From Methanocellales archaeon (GTDB lineage: Archaea > Halobacteriota > UBA148), in assembly GCA_028715545.1 (NCBI GenBank), contig JAQURP010000005.1:1-42033 (forward strand): 42,033 nt of DNA, in the 5' to 3' direction. Under the pieces are notes generated by a model that made no database searches, was not told where the DNA came from, and saw only the letters and a program-made list of their open reading frames with translations. A program made the position numbers and the translations under genes. This document shows positions 38,342 through 42,033 of the stretch, one piece after another (position 1 is the stretch's first letter; every line of letters starts with the position of its first letter).

Positions 38342-40189
38342 TTACACCACCTTCGCCCCTGTTATGATCTCTTTATCTATGCCCTCTGCTATGGGGGCTT
38401 GTAGCTCTGGCGTTCCGCTACACTCGATATTGTAACTAAGCACTTTCTGCTCGCCTGGAACCAGGGATATCTTCCACACCAGACTGGTTGAATTACCAAC
38501 TTTCATGATTTTTGCCTCTGGAGCTTCCAATACATCGTATTTGAATAGCTCATGAAGTTTAAACGACCTGGCATGTTCGTCAAAGTTCCTGACCTTCAGG
38601 GAGACAAAACATCCGTCGGCCTTTGACGTAACTTCTCTCTGGACCAGCACATTACCCATGATCTTCGCTATCACTGGTCTAATATCAGGCTCCTCCTTCC
38701 CCAATATAGAGGATACCTTGGCAACCATCTTCGGGAGAATCTTCTTGATGATTTCCTCCTTGTCTTTACGCCTTTCGAGTAGTTTTTTCCGAGAGAGATA
38801 ATTCTTCGTGTCGCGTGCTACTTCCTGAACAGCTAGCTTGATTTCGTTCATGATCTCTGGGATATCTGCTATCGCGTCCTTCGATTCTGATGTGAAGGGA
38901 ACTTTCGTAGAAGCGACATGGACAAATACAACCGCTGGGCCGACTGGAATGCCAGTTCCACCGGATTGGTTCAGATCATAGTTCTTCCAGTTCACATCAC
39001 TTATCGCATGAGTTATGGCACATCCTCCTTGCTGATATAACAACGGCACCTTGTTGGCAAAACGCAATATTTCAATCCTATCCTCTTTGGGCAGGCTACC
39101 ACCAAATGCGATGCCAGCCTCCACGATGAAGGGATTGCCAGAATGGACAGTGGCAGACCTTGTCGTGGTAGATATGAAATCGACGTCATATTCCTTCTCA
39201 AGACCCTGGTATATCTGATCCTCCCCTATGGGAGACAGGCAATCCATGGGTGGAGCCTGAATTCTGACTTTTCTGAACGCCCCTAGAAGGTGCTTCGCCT
39301 GATCATGAGATATATTAGCAGGAATCTCACTAGGATCAATGGCAGCATCTTTGCAGATGTCCTCTGCAGTCTTCCGCCCCATCCTGGAAAACTCATTCAT
39401 CAAGAAGGACACTAATTTCTGCCTTTCCGTGTAGCGTAGCATCTTGATTAAAGTGCCTAATTCTATACCATCTGGATGTGGCATAATCTCCTTGGGCTGG
39501 GGTGGCATGATATCGGTAGCCCTATCAAATACCATCATGTTCCCATCAGGCTCTATTAGCGTCAGCCTAGCATGTGGGTTCACAATGGCAGTGGATTTCA
39601 GGTATTCATGGATGGACTGGCGCCTTCCACGCACATAGGATGCTTCTATTTCCATTTCTATTCTGGTTCCATGGGGTCGGTCCCACTCTGTAGTTCTCTC
39701 CACTAGGATCTCTGGCTCATTGATCTTGGTGTTGATGATCAGCTCATAATAATGTGCAGGATCGTTTAGGCCTATCCTAGATGTTATCTTGGTAGGCTTG
39801 CCAGAGGTCAGTTGAGAATAGAGCACTGCCGCTGAGATGCCGATGCCTTGCTGACCCCTGCTCTGCTTTAATACGTGAAATCGCGAGCCATAGAGCAGTT
39901 TGGCGAAGATCCTAGGTATCTGCTCTTTAACGATTCCCGGGCCATTATCTTCAACCGTGACCAAAAAGGTATCATCTCCTGCCCGAGCAACCTGCACAAA
40001 AATATCGGGAAGAATAGAAGCATCTTCGCAGGCATCTAACGCATTGTCCACCGCTTCCTTAACGCACGTTATTAAGCTTCTGGGGGCAGAATCAAAACCA
40101 AGTATCTGTCGGTTCTTTTCAAAGAACTCGGCGACGCTTATGACCCTCTGTTTTTTTGCAAGCTCCTCTGCAATAGCCATCTGTCCCAT
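38342..40189 (-). CDS. top6B: DNA topoisomerase VI subunit B
   Basis: 615 aa GHKL ATPase: [48 protein letters not shown]. Confidence 0.97.
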   Translation of the reverse strand: MGQMAIAEELAKKQRVISVAEFFEKNRQILGFDSAPRSLITCVKEAVDNALDACEDASILPDIFVQVARAGDDTFLVTVEDNGPGIVKEQIPRIFAKLLYGSRFHVLKQSRGQQGIGISAAVLYSQLTSGKPTKITSRIGLNDPAHYYELIINTKINEPEILVERTTEWDRPHGTRIEMEIEASYVRGRRQSIHEYLKSTAIVNPHARLTLIEPDGNMMVFDRATDIMPPQPKEIMPHPDGIELGTLIKMLRYTERQKLVSFLMNEFSRMGRKTAEDICKDAAIDPSEIPANISHDQAKHLLGAFRKVRIQAPPMDCLSPIGEDQIYQGLEKEYDVDFISTTTRSATVHSGNPFIVEAGIAFGGSLPKEDRIEILRFANKVPLLYQQGGCAITHAISDVNWKNYDLNQSGGTGIPVGPAVVFVHVASTKVPFTSESKDAIADIPEIMNEIKLAVQEVARDTKNYLSRKKLLERRKDKEEIIKKILPKMVAKVSSILGKEEPDIRPVIAKIMGNVLVQREVTSKADGCFVSLKVRNFDEHARSFKLHELFKYDVLEAPEAKIMKVGNSTSLVWKISLVPGEQKVLSYNIECSGTPELQAPIAEGIDKEIITGAKVV

Positions 40190-40258
40190 CCCCCCACATT
40201 CTCTTTTTTAGTTGATTCTACTTGATGGATGATATAACAGCCATCTATTTTATTTATA

Positions 40259-40489
40259 TCAAAGCTCGGCTCCAACTATGGTCTGAGTTGACGTCACAGC
40301 CTGTATATCCCGTATGAAATCAACTAGTTTGTTCAGCGCACTTAGACCTTCAACTTCCATTATCACGATGAAGTCGTACTCGCCGAACACATGAAAAATA
40401 TCCCTAATTCCTTTTATAGCACTCAGACTTTTATAGACAGACTTTTCTTCCCCGGGAACGACGTTCACCATCGTAACTCCTATAACCAT
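40259..40489 (-). CDS. Stand-alone Lrp/AsnC ligand-binding (RAM) domain protein
   Basis: 76 aa; IGVTMVNVVPGEEKSVYKSLSAIKGIRDIFHVFGEYDFIVIMEVEGLSALNKLVDFIRDIQAVTSTQTIVG; no HTH. Confidence 0.9.
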   Translation of the reverse strand: MVIGVTMVNVVPGEEKSVYKSLSAIKGIRDIFHVFGEYDFIVIMEVEGLSALNKLVDFIRDIQAVTSTQTIVGAEL

Positions 40490-40564
40490 CTAATCCACCC
40501 TCATAATTACATATCACAAGGAGAACAAAAAGGTTATTGTCATCAGCGTATATTCTAAGCATAA

Positions 40565-41752
40565 ATGAATGATATTGTCGCCGTAGGTGATGTTCACGAG
40601 GGTATCAATTTTGGTTTTCGGATCAATCCAGATACTGGACTTTCTGAGAGAGTTTTAGACATACACAACAATTTCGCCCGGACAGCACAATTTGCAATAG
40701 ATAACAAATCGAAGCTTTTCGTGGTCCTCGGCGACCTCTTCGATAGAACGCACGTCAGCCCAATTTTCCGAGAGATGATAAGACGTGATGTGATGGAGCC
40801 CCTGAAAGATGCAGGCATACCCGTATGGATATTAGCAGGAAATCACGATCAGCCGAGGGGAAAGAAGGGTACCTCTACAGATGATTTTCGGGGTTACCCC
40901 CATGTCAATGTGTACAGGAAGCCTGCTGTAGAAACGCTAGAAATCAATGGGAAGGGTGTGGGGTGTCTCATCGTTCCATACATGCATCCAACGCATATCT
41001 CAGAGCTGGTACTAGAGAAATTTGGCAAAGAGACGCCCGTAGATCAGACCTTCATCCTCGGGCAAGAGTTGCTGAAACAATGGCTCCAAAAAAGGGTAGA
41101 GGAGTTGGATGTAGATTTCAAGCTCCTCTTTGCTCACTACCATGTGGAGGGTGCGAAGCTAAGAGATACCTCGTATCCAGAAGTACTGCCAGGGGAGTTC
41201 TCTTTTCGGAAGGACATGATACCTGACGTGGACCTTGCAGTCTTCGGCCACGTTCACCTGCACCAAACGATGCACATACGAGGGACAGAAGTCCTTTATT
41301 GCGGGGCAGTAGAAAGAATAGACTGGGGTGAAATGGAGGACGAGAAGGGGTTCATCGTGATCAGTCCTTTCGACGAGATAGAATGGCGATTTGAAAAATT
41401 GCCGACCAGGGACATGTTAAAGATCAAAGTTGAAGCGAACAGGGAGAACCCCATGCAGAAAATTCTGGATGCCATACCAGATGTTACCGGGAAACTGGTT
41501 CGCCTTGAGATCAAGATCGACGAAGGACTGCGAAGCAAGGTCGTAGATGCTGAGATAGCAGATAAGCTGAAAGATGCATTCCATTATGAGGTACGATGGA
41601 ACGAGAGAGAAGAGGAAAAGCTCGGATTTGTCAGCTTCACCATGGACCCATTTAAGCTGCTCAAAGACTTCATAGACCTCAATTATGGGGGGCATCCAAA
41701 GCACGACGAACTCCAGAGAAGAGGAGAATCCATCCTAAAAACGGTGTTGTGA
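40565..41752 (+). CDS. mre11: DNA double-strand break repair nuclease Mre11
   Basis: VAVGDVHEGI, VVLGDLFDRTHVSP, LAGNHDQPRG, LLFAHYHVEG, VFGHVHLHQ phosphoesterase motifs. Confidence 0.93.
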   Translation: MNDIVAVGDVHEGINFGFRINPDTGLSERVLDIHNNFARTAQFAIDNKSKLFVVLGDLFDRTHVSPIFREMIRRDVMEPLKDAGIPVWILAGNHDQPRGKKGTSTDDFRGYPHVNVYRKPAVETLEINGKGVGCLIVPYMHPTHISELVLEKFGKETPVDQTFILGQELLKQWLQKRVEELDVDFKLLFAHYHVEGAKLRDTSYPEVLPGEFSFRKDMIPDVDLAVFGHVHLHQTMHIRGTEVLYCGAVERIDWGEMEDEKGFIVISPFDEIEWRFEKLPTRDMLKIKVEANRENPMQKILDAIPDVTGKLVRLEIKIDEGLRSKVVDAEIADKLKDAFHYEVRWNEREEEKLGFVSFTMDPFKLLKDFIDLNYGGHPKHDELQRRGESILKTVL

Positions 41753-42033
41753 TGAAAACTCTCGACTCGTTCTTCCAAGAGCTAGAGGAGAAGCCACGCG
41801 AGGAGATTGTATCTGATAAAGGAGGGGGGTTCGTCATAGAAGGGATCGAGCTTAAGGGTTTTATGAGATATCTGGATAAATCCTCAGTCCACTTTCCACA
41901 CAAATTCAACGTTATCATGGGCAAGACTGGCACAGGAAAGACGTCCCTGCTGGATGCGGTCACCTTTGCATTATATAAGCGAACCTCTAGAACTGATCTA
42001 CCCAACGTGAAAATCCAGGATATTTGTAAGCCC
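41752..42033 (+). CDS. rad50: Rad50 ATPase, N-terminal part (truncated by window end)
   Basis: ATG overlaps mre11 stop; MKTLDSFFQELEEKPREEIVSDKGGGFVIEGIELKGFMRYLDKSSVHFPHKFNVIMGKTGTGKTSLLDAVTFALYK, Walker A GKTGTGKT. Confidence 0.9.
   Translation, partial: MKTLDSFFQELEEKPREEIVSDKGGGFVIEGIELKGFMRYLDKSSVHFPHKFNVIMGKTGTGKTSLLDAVTFALYKRTSRTDLPNVKIQDICKP

Overview
The window looks like an archaeal (methanogen/ANME-like euryarchaeal) chromosome segment. It is mostly housekeeping genes broken by several AT-rich or accessory patches. Main blocks: (i) CNNM/CBS membrane protein and Ca2+/cation antiporter; (ii) isoprenoid cluster mvk-ipk-fni-RNase J-idsA; (iii) a decayed gene on the minus strand (about 7.45-8.53 kb); (iv) gltX, eL8/L7Ae, eS28, eL24, ndk, aIF5B, eS6, with a small opposite-strand membrane-protein pair inserted between ndk and aIF5B; (v) a 1.1 kb very AT-rich non-coding segment starting with two DtxR-like dyads and ending at a winged-helix gene; (vi) tpiA, bifunctional fae-hps, tRNA-Met, rpiA and a flavodoxin-like gene; (vii) Zn-ribbon protein, aEF1-beta, tRNA-Ala(CGC), endA, trpS packed tightly; (viii) an accessory patch (24.6-29.3 kb) with DEAD-box helicase, DUF2798-like protein, SIR2-like protein, gene fragments and a GC-richer hairpin-rich intergenic stretch; (ix) hypD, pheS, pheT, SagB-type nitroreductase, mtnA-like; (x) an 11-residue-repeat solenoid membrane protein; (xi) top6A/top6B next to an Lrp/AsnC-type domain and divergent mre11-rad50 (rad50 runs off the window). 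The candidates I rate highest are the structured intergenic DNA upstream of the SIR2-like gene and that protein's altered HG motif, the tandem iron-box-like operators heading the 1.1 kb AT-rich gap, the 11-residue solenoid protein, the Topo VI/Mre11-Rad50 neighbourhood, and the L7Ae leader hairpin. All family calls come from reading the translations; no database search was possible.
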